From the NCBI RefSeq assembly GCF_038811545.1, contig NZ_CP133319.1, positions 124,001 through 188,000 on the forward strand: a stretch of 64,000 nt of DNA, read 5' to 3'. Positions 27,347-35,875 of this stretch are shown piece after piece. The notes beneath the pieces were generated by a model. That model was not told the origin of the DNA. It did no database searches and saw only the letters and a list, made by a program, of their open reading frames with translations. How positions within the stretch are numbered: the first letter of the stretch is position 1; each line of letters starts with the position of its first letter. Both the position numbers and the translations under genes were made by a program. Source of the DNA: Rhodoligotrophos sp. CJ14. Lineage in GTDB: Bacteria; Pseudomonadota; Alphaproteobacteria; Rhizobiales; Im1.

Positions 27347-28453
27347 TCAAGCGCCCGCTTGCTGTACAAAACGACTTTGGCGCCAACAGGTTCCCAGGCA
27401 TATGAGAAGTTCGTGTGCGCGTGCTTCGCCAGTATGTTGGCTCAACACGCGCGATCGCGCTTCAGCTCCTATCGAGCTTCGTTTTGCTTCGGTCATCTTT
27501 GATAAGATGTTAACGACATCATCGCTTGACCGAGCAATTAAGATGGCCTCGTCTTCAGTAAACAGGCTGTCTAACCCGTCCCAATTATCGCTGATGATTG
27601 GCGTGCCGCAGGCGGCCGCCTCGAACAGCCGCACGCTCGGCGACCACCCGGCTTCGATCATATCCGCGCGGGTGACGTTCAGGCTGAAGCGCTGCCGGCT
27701 GTAGAAGGAGGGATGCTCCGCCGGGGGCAGATGATCGATCCTGTCGACATTGGCGGGCCACTCGATATCGGCCGGATATTGTGGTCCCGCCACCACGAAG
27801 CGCATGTTCGGCAGGCACCTTGCCGGCTCGATCAGCAAGCGCTCCAATGTGGGCTGCCGATCGGGACTATAGGTGCCGAGATAGCCGAGATCCCATTCAA
27901 TGGCCTCACCCGTTGGCCTGTAGCGATCGGGGTCGGCCGAGCAGTAAAGGGCTGCTGCAAAGCGCGCCCCGAACTCCGTCTCGAGAACATCCAGGACCGG
28001 GCCGCCGGAGAATGAGTAATAGACATCAAACAACGGCACCTGGCGGGCGGCGAGATATTCATGATCACCGCGCCTGAGCTTGGCAAGGGTCACCGGCGTA
28101 TCGATGTCATAGAAGCACAGAGTGCGCGGGGCAATCTTCGCGACCGCATCGATGACGGCGACACCCTCGGGCACATAGGAGCCGATGATCACCGCATCCG
28201 CGTCTCTGATGAGCGTCTGAAAGCGGCCGCTGAGGTCGTCTATGCTCTCGTAATAACGCAGCTCGCAAAAATCAGGCTCGGCGAGGTCGCGATGGTTCGC
28301 ATACCAGGGCACGTCGCGCTCGAGGAACAGGACCTTGTGTCCGAGCCGGTTAAGGGCGGCGAGAAGTCCGCGATAGGTGGTGGCATGCCCATTGCCCCAG
28401 GAGGACGAGAGCGAAAGCCCGAGCACGATGATCTTGAGCGGGGGCTGCATCAT
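27347..28453 (-). CDS. CgeB-like glycosyltransferase (third of three tandem copies)
   Basis: A 368-residue glycosyltransferase of the CgeB/GT-B type. The N-terminal half begins IIVLGLSLSSSWGNGHATTYRGLLAALNRLGHKVLFLE, as in its two upstream paralogues; a central GYLGTYSPDRQPTLERLL precedes the donor-binding C-terminal half (GWSPSVRLFEAAACGTPIISDNW). CgeB itself is a Bacillus subtilis spore-maturation protein; donor and acceptor are unknown for all three here. Its start overlaps the upstream stop by four bases. An EcfG-type promoter for the next gene lies in its 3' end. Confidence 0.82.
   Translation of the reverse strand: MMQPPLKIIVLGLSLSSSWGNGHATTYRGLLAALNRLGHKVLFLERDVPWYANHRDLAEPDFCELRYYESIDDLSGRFQTLIRDADAVIIGSYVPEGVAVIDAVAKIAPRTLCFYDIDTPVTLAKLRRGDHEYLAARQVPLFDVYYSFSGGPVLDVLETEFGARFAAALYCSADPDRYRPTGEAIEWDLGYLGTYSPDRQPTLERLLIEPARCLPNMRFVVAGPQYPADIEWPANVDRIDHLPPAEHPSFYSRQRFSLNVTRADMIEAGWSPSVRLFEAAACGTPIISDNWDGLDSLFTEDEAILIARSSDDVVNILSKMTEAKRSSIGAEARSRVLSQHTGEARAHELLICLGTCWRQSRFVQQAGA
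27370..27394 (-). promoter_or_regulatory. EcfG-type promoter before UDP-xylose synthase
   Basis: On the minus strand, GGAAC (27394-27390), 17 bases ending in C, then GTT (27372-27370), giving GGAAC-N16-CGTT. It lies inside the last codons of the upstream glycosyltransferase gene, about 69 bases before ATG 27301. Confidence 0.45.
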
Positions 28454-29544
28454 GGCACGACCTCGCGCGCGAGGTTGGCCGGCTTGTGCTGAAGGATGCG
28501 GTCAACCTGCGCCGCGCGGTGGGCATAGGTATGCTCGCGCAGCACGCGCGCTCGGGCATTCTCGCCAATCCTGCGGGCGCGCGCCCCATCAAGCTCGCCA
28601 AGCAGTGCCGCCACGTCCTTGCCGTCACGGGCAACCAGCACCTCATCACCCTCCTTGAGGAACAAGTCGAGCCCCACCCAGGCATCGGTAATGAGGCAGG
28701 CGGCGGCTCCGGCCGCCTCGAACACGCGCGTTGCCGGCGAAAATCCGTTCTGCGCCATGCTCTCGCGGCTGATATTGAGCACGGCTTTCGGCGTGACGTT
28801 GAAGGCGTTGTGATCGCGCGTCGAGACATGGCCGATATAGGCGACGTTCGGCGACATCGGCTTATCCTGCCAGCCCGCACCACCGAGCAGAAAGCGCTGG
28901 CCGGGCAGGCTCGCCGCCGGCTCGAGGAAAAAGGCTTCGACCCGTGCCTCCCGGTCCGGCAGCCGATTGCCGAGAAAGGCGAGATCGGCCGCGAACCGCT
29001 CATCTCTGGTCACCGGGTGGTGCGTCTCCGGATCAAGCGCGTTATAGATCGGGATACAGTCCCTGGCACCGATCCCGCGATACGCCTCGACCACAGGGTC
29101 CCCACCCCCATAGGTGAGAACGAGGTCAAGCCGGCTTAACGCTTTCCGCAAGGGATGGTCTGGATTGGCCTTGAGCTCCGCAAGGGTGGCTGGCGCATCC
29201 ACATCCCAGAAGATCTTCAGTGCGCCCGGCCGCGCGGCCGCCAGAATATGGGCAAGCAGCGCATCATCTTCGAAGCCGACGCCGCTTGCCTTCACCACCA
29301 CGTCTGCCTCGCGCGCTTGGGCGGTTACGGCCTTGAGGGCATCGAGCGTTCCGTCATAGACGACGACCTTGCACCAGTCTGGCGGATCGATATCGCGGTT
29401 CTTCTGCCGGTCATAGACATCCGGTTCATAGAAGGTGATGTCATAGCCACGGGCGGCGAGCGCGCGCAGCAGACCGCGATAATAGGTTGCTGCGCCGTTC
29501 CAATAGGACGAGAGAAGGCTTGAGCCGTAGAATGCGATCTTCAT
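28450..29544 (-). CDS. CgeB-like glycosyltransferase (second of three tandem copies)
   Basis: A 364-residue GT-B enzyme with the start MKIAFYGSSLLSSYWNGAATYYRGLLRALAARGYDITF, the middle block FLGNRLPDREARVEAFFLEPAASLPG and the C-terminal ATRVFEAAGAAACLITDAW. It overlaps both neighbours by four bases (ATGA), so the three CgeB-like genes are translated in a chain. The recurring start WN/GNGxAxxYRGLLxAL marks them as paralogues that arose by tandem duplication and then diverged. No transmembrane segment is apparent, so a cytoplasmic or peripheral enzyme is expected. Confidence 0.82.
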   Translation of the reverse strand: MKIAFYGSSLLSSYWNGAATYYRGLLRALAARGYDITFYEPDVYDRQKNRDIDPPDWCKVVVYDGTLDALKAVTAQAREADVVVKASGVGFEDDALLAHILAAARPGALKIFWDVDAPATLAELKANPDHPLRKALSRLDLVLTYGGGDPVVEAYRGIGARDCIPIYNALDPETHHPVTRDERFAADLAFLGNRLPDREARVEAFFLEPAASLPGQRFLLGGAGWQDKPMSPNVAYIGHVSTRDHNAFNVTPKAVLNISRESMAQNGFSPATRVFEAAGAAACLITDAWVGLDLFLKEGDEVLVARDGKDVAALLGELDGARARRIGENARARVLREHTYAHRAAQVDRILQHKPANLAREVVP

Positions 29545-30671
29545 TGGGCGGCCTGAGGTGTGGGAAGTTGACGGCTGACGCGGTCAGTGCCGCAGCTTTC
29601 CAGGATGGCGAAGAGCTCATCGACCCGGTGCCGGCAGGTATGACGGGCACGGATCGTCTCGAGCCCCGAGGCAGCAAGCTTGGCTGCGTGATCACGGTCG
29701 GCAAGCAAGTCTGCAATGAGCTTGGTCATGTGCTCGCCATCCCGCGCGAACAGGAAATCCTCGCCGGGCCGGAACAGGTCTTCCGCATCATCCCAGGGCG
29801 CTGAAATCAGAGGAATGCCACAGGCGAGTGCCTCGAAGACGCGGATCGTGGGAATGCCGGGCAGGGCTTCCACATAGGGGCGGCGCGGGATGTGTACGGT
29901 CACCCGATGCTGGGCGAAGGCGCGCGGCACATCCGCGTTCGCAATCCACCCGCCATAGCGCAGTCCCGTGGTTGAGAGCTCCGAGACGGCATCCTGCGGA
30001 TAGCGCACCCCCCGCACTGTGCCGGAAAGCCTAAGGCGTCGCGCCGGCTCGATGAGGAAGCTCGAGATCTCGGCGCTGCGCTCATTATCGCCCCAATTGC
30101 CGATCCAGATAAGGTCTTTCTCTCGCGCGACCTCCGGCAGGGGGCGGAACAGCCGGTCATCGGCCGCTTCATGCCAGGTGAAGACCTGCCGGCCCCAGCC
30201 GGTTCTGAGATAGCGCTGCCGCAGCGTCTCTCCGAAGGCGAGGATCCCGTCATAATCCTCGAGCATGAGATTGGCGATCTCCTCGCGGGCCGACACGGCG
30301 CGGTGATGCGTGTCATGGAACAGCAGAGTGAAATCGTGACCGTTCCGCCGCATGCGGCCAATCCGGGCGATGAGCTCAGGATTGGTCCATTCATGCACGA
30401 TCACCACATCCGCTTGCGAGAGGGCGGCCTCATGATCGAACGCGGCGCCATAGATGGTGGTCCGCAGCTCGGGAAAATCGGCGATGAACCGATCGAGCGC
30501 CGCCTGTCCCTGATCCTTCACCAGGTTCTCGCGGCTCCATCCCTTTTCGGGCTCCAAGGCGATAACCTCATGCCCGCGTGCGATCAGGTCGCGCAGGATG
30601 CCGCGCAGGAAATGGGCATTGCCGTGGTTCCAATCGGAGACCAGCGAATGGGTATAGAGTGCGAAGCGCAT
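29541..30671 (-). CDS. CgeB-like glycosyltransferase (first of three tandem copies)
   Basis: A 376-residue GT-B enzyme. It starts MRFALYTHSLVSDWNHGNAHFLRGILRDLIARGHEVIALEPEKGWS, has DLIWIGNWGDNERSAEISSFLIEPARRL in the middle and PTIRVFEALACGIPLISAPWDDAEDLF toward the end. The ATG at 30671 is chosen because GGAGGAAC stands directly before it; an in-frame upstream Met at 30692 has no such site. It follows the GT4 gene by 24 bases and overlaps the next CgeB-like gene by four. Confidence 0.83.
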   Translation of the reverse strand: MRFALYTHSLVSDWNHGNAHFLRGILRDLIARGHEVIALEPEKGWSRENLVKDQGQAALDRFIADFPELRTTIYGAAFDHEAALSQADVVIVHEWTNPELIARIGRMRRNGHDFTLLFHDTHHRAVSAREEIANLMLEDYDGILAFGETLRQRYLRTGWGRQVFTWHEAADDRLFRPLPEVAREKDLIWIGNWGDNERSAEISSFLIEPARRLRLSGTVRGVRYPQDAVSELSTTGLRYGGWIANADVPRAFAQHRVTVHIPRRPYVEALPGIPTIRVFEALACGIPLISAPWDDAEDLFRPGEDFLFARDGEHMTKLIADLLADRDHAAKLAASGLETIRARHTCRHRVDELFAILESCGTDRVSRQLPTPQAAQ

Positions 30672-30695
30672 GTTCCTCCGGGGCCAAGCCAAGGT

Positions 30696-31805
30696 TCAGG
30701 GGACGGGCAGGGATGCAGCCATGAGCTGGCGATAAAGCGCGAGAAAGGCCTCGGCCTGGGCAGCCGTGGCATACCGCTTCGAGCGCTTGAGCGCCTGCCT
30801 GCCAAGCTCGTGCCGCAACGCACGATCACCAATGAGGGTCTCGATCGCTGCGCCAAAGGCTGCGGGATCGTAAGGATCCGCAAAGATGGCCGCCTTGCCC
30901 CACAGCTCGCGGTAAGTCGGGATATCGGCCAGCACCAGCGCTGATCCCGCGCGCGCAGCTTCGAGTGCTGCAAGACCAAAGGGTTCATAGATTGAGGGCG
31001 AGACCACGATGCCCGCCCGCGCCATTGCTTGGCGAACCTCACGATTGGATTCCTCGCCGAGGCTCTTGGCGTTGCGGAAGCTGAAGCTCTGCCCGTTCGG
31101 CCCGCGAGTGGGGCCCGCGGCCATGACCGGCCAGGAAATCATCGCTGCCGCCTCGTCAAGCACGCGGCCATTTTTGCCCTCGTCCCACCAGCGGCCGGCG
31201 GCGAAAATGAAATCCTCCCGTGGGCCGGAAGGATCAGGAGGGGAACCGTCGATGCCGTTAGGGATCACCGTCAGGCCACGGATCGGCCCATAGCAGATCT
31301 CGAGCATGGCCGCATGGCTATGGCTCGGCGCGACCACGGCCCGCGCGGCATCGAAGCCCGCGCGGTTGAGGCTTGCCTGCCAATGCCAGCTGGCCGGAAC
31401 CGATTGGCGCCGCACCCCGTGCAACCAGGTGACGACGCAGGAGTGGGAGACGACGAGAACAGGGGCATTCACCTGCAGCCTCGCCGCTTGCGAGGGCAGG
31501 TTGAGATGCAGAAGGTCCGCATTCACATCGGCCGCGAGCGCGCCAATCACATCCGGAACCTTGTTGAGCGCTGCGTCTTCCTCGACCATCCAGTCGAGCG
31601 GCGCATCAAGCCATGCCAGCCGGCCGATCCGCTCGGCTTCCTCGCGCTGCGCTTTGGCGGGCAGGGGCCCAAGACCGGCGAAGATGACCTCGATACCCCT
31701 CGCGGCAAGGGCCGTGCCGAGTTCCATCGCATGGCGCCAGACACCGCCGACCGCATCGACGGTCATCAGAACGCGCTTCGGATCAACTCTAGGCCTCTGC
31801 AACAT
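30696..31805 (-). CDS. Family 4 glycosyltransferase
   Basis: A 369-residue GT-B glycosyltransferase. The N-terminal domain carries MTVDAVGGVWRHAMELGTALAARGIEVIFAGLGP; the C-terminal donor domain has FIFAAGRWWDEGKNGRVLDEA and the GT4 E-x7-E region SPSIYEPFGLAALEAARAGSALVLADIPTYRELW. It probably transfers a sugar from one of the nucleotide sugars made by the clustered epimerases and UDP-xylose synthase (inference). It lies 78 bases after the epimerase gene and 24 before the first CgeB-like gene. Confidence 0.88.
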   Translation of the reverse strand: MLQRPRVDPKRVLMTVDAVGGVWRHAMELGTALAARGIEVIFAGLGPLPAKAQREEAERIGRLAWLDAPLDWMVEEDAALNKVPDVIGALAADVNADLLHLNLPSQAARLQVNAPVLVVSHSCVVTWLHGVRRQSVPASWHWQASLNRAGFDAARAVVAPSHSHAAMLEICYGPIRGLTVIPNGIDGSPPDPSGPREDFIFAAGRWWDEGKNGRVLDEAAAMISWPVMAAGPTRGPNGQSFSFRNAKSLGEESNREVRQAMARAGIVVSPSIYEPFGLAALEAARAGSALVLADIPTYRELWGKAAIFADPYDPAAFGAAIETLIGDRALRHELGRQALKRSKRYATAAQAEAFLALYRQLMAASLPVP

Positions 31806-31883
31806 GGATCCTCGCCGTGGCGGCTTTCTGGAGCGGATTGTCTTGGAATGGGTGATCTCTGAGGCTGATGGCCGGGCTCCTCG

Positions 31884-33050
31884 TCATACGGCAGCCGTCA
31901 CTCTTGCCGGGGACTGCATCGCGGGCGTCCGCGTCACGCGATGGGCGCTGAGCCATGCCGCAAGATCAGCAAGTCCTTCTTGCCAGCCCATGCATGCTGC
32001 CCAGCCGAGGCTCTCTTCGAGCTTGCGCGTGTCCGCGACGAAATAGAACTGATCACCCGGCCGCCAGTCGCTATAGCTGACAGACACCTCCCGGCCGATG
32101 ATGCTGCTGATTTCGCGCAGCACCGCCCTGAGGCTCACCGCATTGCGCGGCCCGCCGCCAAGGTTGAACACTTTGCCGCTTAGCTCATTGATCGACCGAA
32201 GTAATCCGCGATAGGCGGCAACCGCATCATTCACGTGGAGAATGTCGCGCACCTGCTTGCCATCGCCATAGATGGTGATCGGTTCATCGCGAAGCGAGCG
32301 GATCAGGAAATGGGCAACCCAGCCCTGGTCCTCCGTTCCGAACTGCCGCGGGCCATAGATGCAGCTCATGCGCAGCACGGCTGTGGGAATGCCGAAGGAC
32401 TTGGCATAATCGAGCACGTATTGATCGGCGACCCCCTTCGAGCAGCCATAGGGGGTGCAGAAGTCGAGATTACGGGTCTCGCTGATGCCTCGTGCGCGGA
32501 TGATCTCGTCCGCCGGGAGATAGCGGTCATCGCGCTCGGCAAGCGGAATATCGTCCAGGCTGCCATAGACCTTATTGGTGCTCGCGAAAATCACCGGGGC
32601 TTTATGGCCATGCCGCCGCACCGCCTCGAGCACGTTGATCGTGCCGCGGGCATTCACCTCGAAATCATCCAGCGGATCATCGAGACTGGTGGTAACGGCG
32701 GTCTGTGCGGCGAGGTGGAACACGGCCTTGGCATCGGCCAATGCCGACTGCATCGCCTGAAGGTCGCGAATATCCACAATGACTGGATGGACCTTCGCGC
32801 CATGGTTGGCGATCAGCCAATCGAGATTCTGCTCAACCCCCGGGCGGCTCAGATTGTCGATCACCAGAACCTCCTCGCCATCCGCAAGGAAACTCTGCGC
32901 AAGATTGGAGCCGATGAAGCCGCTGCCGCCGATCACCGCGATCGGCTTGACCTTGGATCCGATGGCGGGCGCGGCGACCCGTTGCTCGCCCGCTACACGC
33001 TCGCGCGAGAGGGGCTCGCCCGGGACGGCGCCTTCCGCTTCGCTGGTCAT
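31884..33050 (-). CDS. NAD-dependent epimerase/dehydratase, CDP-paratose 2-epimerase-like
   Basis: A 388-residue extended SDR with GGSGFIGSNLAQSFLADGEEVLVIDNLSRPG, FASTNKVYGSL and the catalytic YGCSKGVADQYVLDYAKSFG (YxxxK), then SCIYGPRQFGTEDQGWVAHF and ITIYGDGKQVRDILHVND. The NKVYG/YGCSKG/DQGW pattern is that of CDP-paratose (tyvelose) 2-epimerases, though close relatives act on other nucleotide sugars. A poorly conserved tail of about 25 residues precedes the fold. The start at ATG 33050 overlaps the upstream stop by four bases. Confidence 0.85.
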   Translation of the reverse strand: MTSEAEGAVPGEPLSRERVAGEQRVAAPAIGSKVKPIAVIGGSGFIGSNLAQSFLADGEEVLVIDNLSRPGVEQNLDWLIANHGAKVHPVIVDIRDLQAMQSALADAKAVFHLAAQTAVTTSLDDPLDDFEVNARGTINVLEAVRRHGHKAPVIFASTNKVYGSLDDIPLAERDDRYLPADEIIRARGISETRNLDFCTPYGCSKGVADQYVLDYAKSFGIPTAVLRMSCIYGPRQFGTEDQGWVAHFLIRSLRDEPITIYGDGKQVRDILHVNDAVAAYRGLLRSINELSGKVFNLGGGPRNAVSLRAVLREISSIIGREVSVSYSDWRPGDQFYFVADTRKLEESLGWAACMGWQEGLADLAAWLSAHRVTRTPAMQSPARVTAAV

Positions 33051-34177
33051 GACACCAGGCCTCGCTCTTCGAGCTGGCGTCGCATCTCGGCGCCCCGATC
33101 GATGGCCGCCGTGCTCCGGACCCACTCGGCAAGTTCCGGCAGCGCCGTTTCCAGCTTGTGCTCCGGTTCAAATCCCAGGAGGTCACGGGCCTTGGAAATG
33201 TCGGCGAAACAGTTGCGGATATCGCCCGAGCGCGCCTTGCCTAGAATATCGGGCATGATCTCGGACTTGCCCATGACCTCGGCGAGCCGGGTTGCAACCT
33301 CGGTGATCGTATAGGCCTGACCGCTTCCGATATTGATGACGTGCCCGGGTGCATCGGGCTTTTCCAGGGCGAGGCGGAAGGCGCGCGCGACATCGCGCAC
33401 ATGGACGAAATCGCGCTGTTGATTGCCGTCCTCGAAGATCATCGGCGGCTGATCATTGGCAAGCCGCGAGGAGAAGTTCGCCAGCACGCCCGTATAGGGG
33501 TTCGACAAGGCCTGGCCGGGACCGAAAACATTGAACAGCCGCAGTGCCACCGCCTCAACACCATAGGCCTCACCGAAAATGAGCACCTGGCGCTCTTGCG
33601 CATATTTCGTGAGCGCGTAGATGGAAGCGAGGTCGACCGGCTTTTCCTCATCCGTCGGCGCGGGCTTGAGCGGCGTGCCATCCGCATCGACCGGATCCCA
33701 CTGCATCGCCTTCACCCGCGAGGCCTGCCGGCGGGCATTGCCGACGCGGCTTCCGTCGGGCCGCACGTAAAGCCCTTCTCCATAGACGCTCATCGAAGAG
33801 GCAACGACGATCCGCTTGATCGGCCGCTTGATCATCTGTTCGAGCAACACGCCCGTGCCGAGGTCATTCGCGCCCACATACCGGGCGATCTCGTACATGG
33901 ATTGGCCGACGCCGACCTCCGCCGCCAGATGCAACACGCCCTCGACCCCATCGAGGGCACGCGCGACCAGATCGGCATCCCGCAGGTCGCTGCGGATGAA
34001 ATCGACATCTTCGGAAAGAGGGGCGCCCGAAGTGCCCTCATCAGACCCGTGAACCTGTTCGACGAGAGAGTCGAGAACCCGGATATTATATCCATGCTCC
34101 TGGAGTTCGCGGATCACGTATCGGCCAATAAAACCGCAGCCGCCGGTGATAAGAACCTTCTTCAAGTCTTTCCCCAT
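33047..34177 (-). CDS. NAD-dependent epimerase/dehydratase
   Basis: A 376-residue extended SDR: ITGGCGFIGRYVIRELQEHGYNIRVLDSLVEQVHG at the start, SSMSVYGEGLYVRPDG, the catalytic YALTKYAQERQVLIFGEAYG (YxxxK), ALRLFNVFGPGQALSNPYTGV and GNQQRDFVHVRDVARAF. It resembles UDP-glucose 4-epimerase-like enzymes of polysaccharide loci; the exact nucleotide sugar is not predictable. ATG 34177 is taken from homology; its ribosome site is weak, and a symmetric EcfG-type promoter lies 33 bases upstream, so the leader is short. It is the first gene of the seven-gene glycan operon. Confidence 0.86.
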   Translation of the reverse strand: MGKDLKKVLITGGCGFIGRYVIRELQEHGYNIRVLDSLVEQVHGSDEGTSGAPLSEDVDFIRSDLRDADLVARALDGVEGVLHLAAEVGVGQSMYEIARYVGANDLGTGVLLEQMIKRPIKRIVVASSMSVYGEGLYVRPDGSRVGNARRQASRVKAMQWDPVDADGTPLKPAPTDEEKPVDLASIYALTKYAQERQVLIFGEAYGVEAVALRLFNVFGPGQALSNPYTGVLANFSSRLANDQPPMIFEDGNQQRDFVHVRDVARAFRLALEKPDAPGHVINIGSGQAYTITEVATRLAEVMGKSEIMPDILGKARSGDIRNCFADISKARDLLGFEPEHKLETALPELAEWVRSTAAIDRGAEMRRQLEERGLVS

Positions 34178-34207
34178 GGATGAGCTGAGTGTTTGTTGCC
34201 GGTTTGA

Positions 34208-34234
34208 GGAACGTTGAAGTTCCGGAATGGTTCC
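34208..34234. promoter_or_regulatory. Symmetric EcfG-type stress promoter (DUF1003 / glycan operon)
   Basis: GGAAC (34208-34212), 17 bases, GTTCC (34230-34234). Rightward it reads GGAAC-N17-GTT ahead of DUF1003 (ATG 34300). Leftward it reads GGAAC-N16-CGTT ahead of the epimerase gene (ATG 34177). One 27-bp element could thus serve as overlapping divergent promoters, each -35 box overlapping the other's -10. Confidence 0.55.
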
Positions 34235-34299
34235 GCGCGGTCGGAAGCAGAACCAAACCGGGTGCTTCGGCGTTAATGGCCGGATTTGGAGGAGTTCTG

Positions 34300-34842
34300 A
34301 TGGGGCGCGGTGATACGGTCGAAGGCTCAACTGCTCAGACGAGCAACTTAACGCCGGTCCTGGATCGTAACATTCAGGCCATACTGGAGCGGCGACAGCG
34401 GGAGCTCGCGCAATCCCCGCTTCAGGAGCGCATAGCCGATGTGATCACCTCCTTCACCGGCAGCATGAGCTTCGTCTATATTCACCTCTTGATCTTTGGC
34501 TTTTGGATTCTAGCCAATATCGGCTGGATCAGGATTATTAAGCCATGGGATCCAAGTCTCGTCATTCTGGCGATGGCAGCCTCCGTCGAGGCGATCTTCC
34601 TGTCGACCTTCGTGCTCATCAGCCAGAACAGAATGGCCGCGGCTGCCGATAAGCGCGCAGATCTCAATCTGCAAATATCGCTGCTGAGCGAGCACGAGAT
34701 CACCAAGCTGGTCGAGCTCACATCCGCCATTGCTGAGAGGCTGAACGTGCGCACCAATATCGATGGCGAATTGCCGGAGCTGAAGCAGGATGTGCGGCCC
34801 GAAAAGGTGCTCGATGAGCTCGATATGCGCAAGCCATCCTGA
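34300..34842 (+). CDS. DUF1003 family membrane protein
   Basis: A 180-residue DUF1003 protein: NIQAILERRQRELAQSPLQERIADVITSFTGSMSFVYIHLLIFGFWILANIG, then the second hydrophobic segment LVILAMAASVEAIFLSTFVLISQNRMAAAADKRADLNLQISLLSEHEITKLVE. Two transmembrane helices are followed by a long helical cytoplasmic part. Function is unknown, though members are often stress-related. ATG 34300 is chosen for its GGAGGAG ribosome site; an upstream in-frame start at 34189 would overlap the promoter. It has an EcfG-type promoter upstream. Confidence 0.9.
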   Translation: MGRGDTVEGSTAQTSNLTPVLDRNIQAILERRQRELAQSPLQERIADVITSFTGSMSFVYIHLLIFGFWILANIGWIRIIKPWDPSLVILAMAASVEAIFLSTFVLISQNRMAAAADKRADLNLQISLLSEHEITKLVELTSAIAERLNVRTNIDGELPELKQDVRPEKVLDELDMRKPS

Positions 34843-34897
34843 AGCCCAGGCATGCCCGACCTGCAGTTTAATCCATTGACCGTTAGGGGATTCCTTG

Positions 34898-35875
34898 ATG
34901 CGAGACCACTCAGCCACGATGATGCGCGCGGCCATTCTCACCGGACCGGGAAAGATCCGCATCGATAGGGTGCCCCTTCCCGAGGTGAAGCCCGGCGAGG
35001 TGCGCATTCGGCTGGAAGGCTGTGGCGTCTGCTCATCCAACCTCACCCCATGGGCGGGGCCTGAATGGATGACATTTCCGACTGAACCTGGTGCGCTCGG
35101 TCACGAAGGATGGGGCGTCATTGAGGCGATAGGCGAGGGGGTGAGTGGCCTCAAGCCTGGCACTCGCGTTGCAGCTCTCTCCCATCACAGCTACGGCACC
35201 CATGACATCGCACCGGCCGATGCTGTCGTCGCTCTGCCGGAAGCCCTGGCCGGTCAACCCTTTCCGGGCGAGCCCCTGGGCTGCGCCATGAACATCTTCC
35301 GGCGCAGTGACATCGAACCGGGCCAGACCGTGTGCATCATCGGCATCGGCTTTCTCGGCGCGATCCTCACCCGGCTCGCAAGCCAGGCCGGTGCCGAGGT
35401 CATCGCTATATCGAGAAGGCCATTCGCGCTTGATCTCGCGCAGCAAATGGGGGCTGCCGAGGTGATCCCGTTGGAGGATCATTACGCCATCATCGAGAGG
35501 GTGAAAGAGCGAACGAGAGGCCGCTTCTGTGATCGGGTGATTGAAGCGGTCGGCAAGCAATGGCCGCTCGATCTCGCCGCGGAGCTGACCCGCGAACGCG
35601 GGCGATTGATCATAGCGGGCTATCACCAGGACGGACCTCGTCAGGTGAACATGCAGCTCTGGAATTGGCGCGGGCTCGACGTGATCAACGCCCACGAGCG
35701 CGACCCCGCGGAATATATCCGCGGCATTCGTGACGCGGTCGAGGCGGTGACTTCCGGCCTGATCGATCCCGCACCGCTCTATACTCATCGCTATTCTCTG
35801 GAAGAGCTTGACAAGGCGCTCGATGCCACCCGCGACAAGCCCGATGGTTTCCTCAAGGCATTGGTGATCTACTGA
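34898..35875 (+). CDS. MDR-family zinc-type alcohol dehydrogenase-like protein
   Basis: A 325-residue medium-chain dehydrogenase. The GroES-like domain has RIRLEGCGVCSSNLTPWAGPEW and PGALGHEGWGVIEAIGEGV (Cys and His/Glu positions of the catalytic zinc); the Rossmann domain has VCIIGIGFLGAILTRLASQAGAEVIAISRR. Proteins of this kind often pair with Gfo/Idh oxidoreductases, as here, where the next gene starts on the last base of this stop. A sugar or polyol derivative is a plausible substrate (inference). ATG 34898 follows an AGGGGA ribosome site; TTG 34895 directly before it is less likely. Confidence 0.86.
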   Translation: MRDHSATMMRAAILTGPGKIRIDRVPLPEVKPGEVRIRLEGCGVCSSNLTPWAGPEWMTFPTEPGALGHEGWGVIEAIGEGVSGLKPGTRVAALSHHSYGTHDIAPADAVVALPEALAGQPFPGEPLGCAMNIFRRSDIEPGQTVCIIGIGFLGAILTRLASQAGAEVIAISRRPFALDLAQQMGAAEVIPLEDHYAIIERVKERTRGRFCDRVIEAVGKQWPLDLAAELTRERGRLIIAGYHQDGPRQVNMQLWNWRGLDVINAHERDPAEYIRGIRDAVEAVTSGLIDPAPLYTHRYSLEELDKALDATRDKPDGFLKALVIY

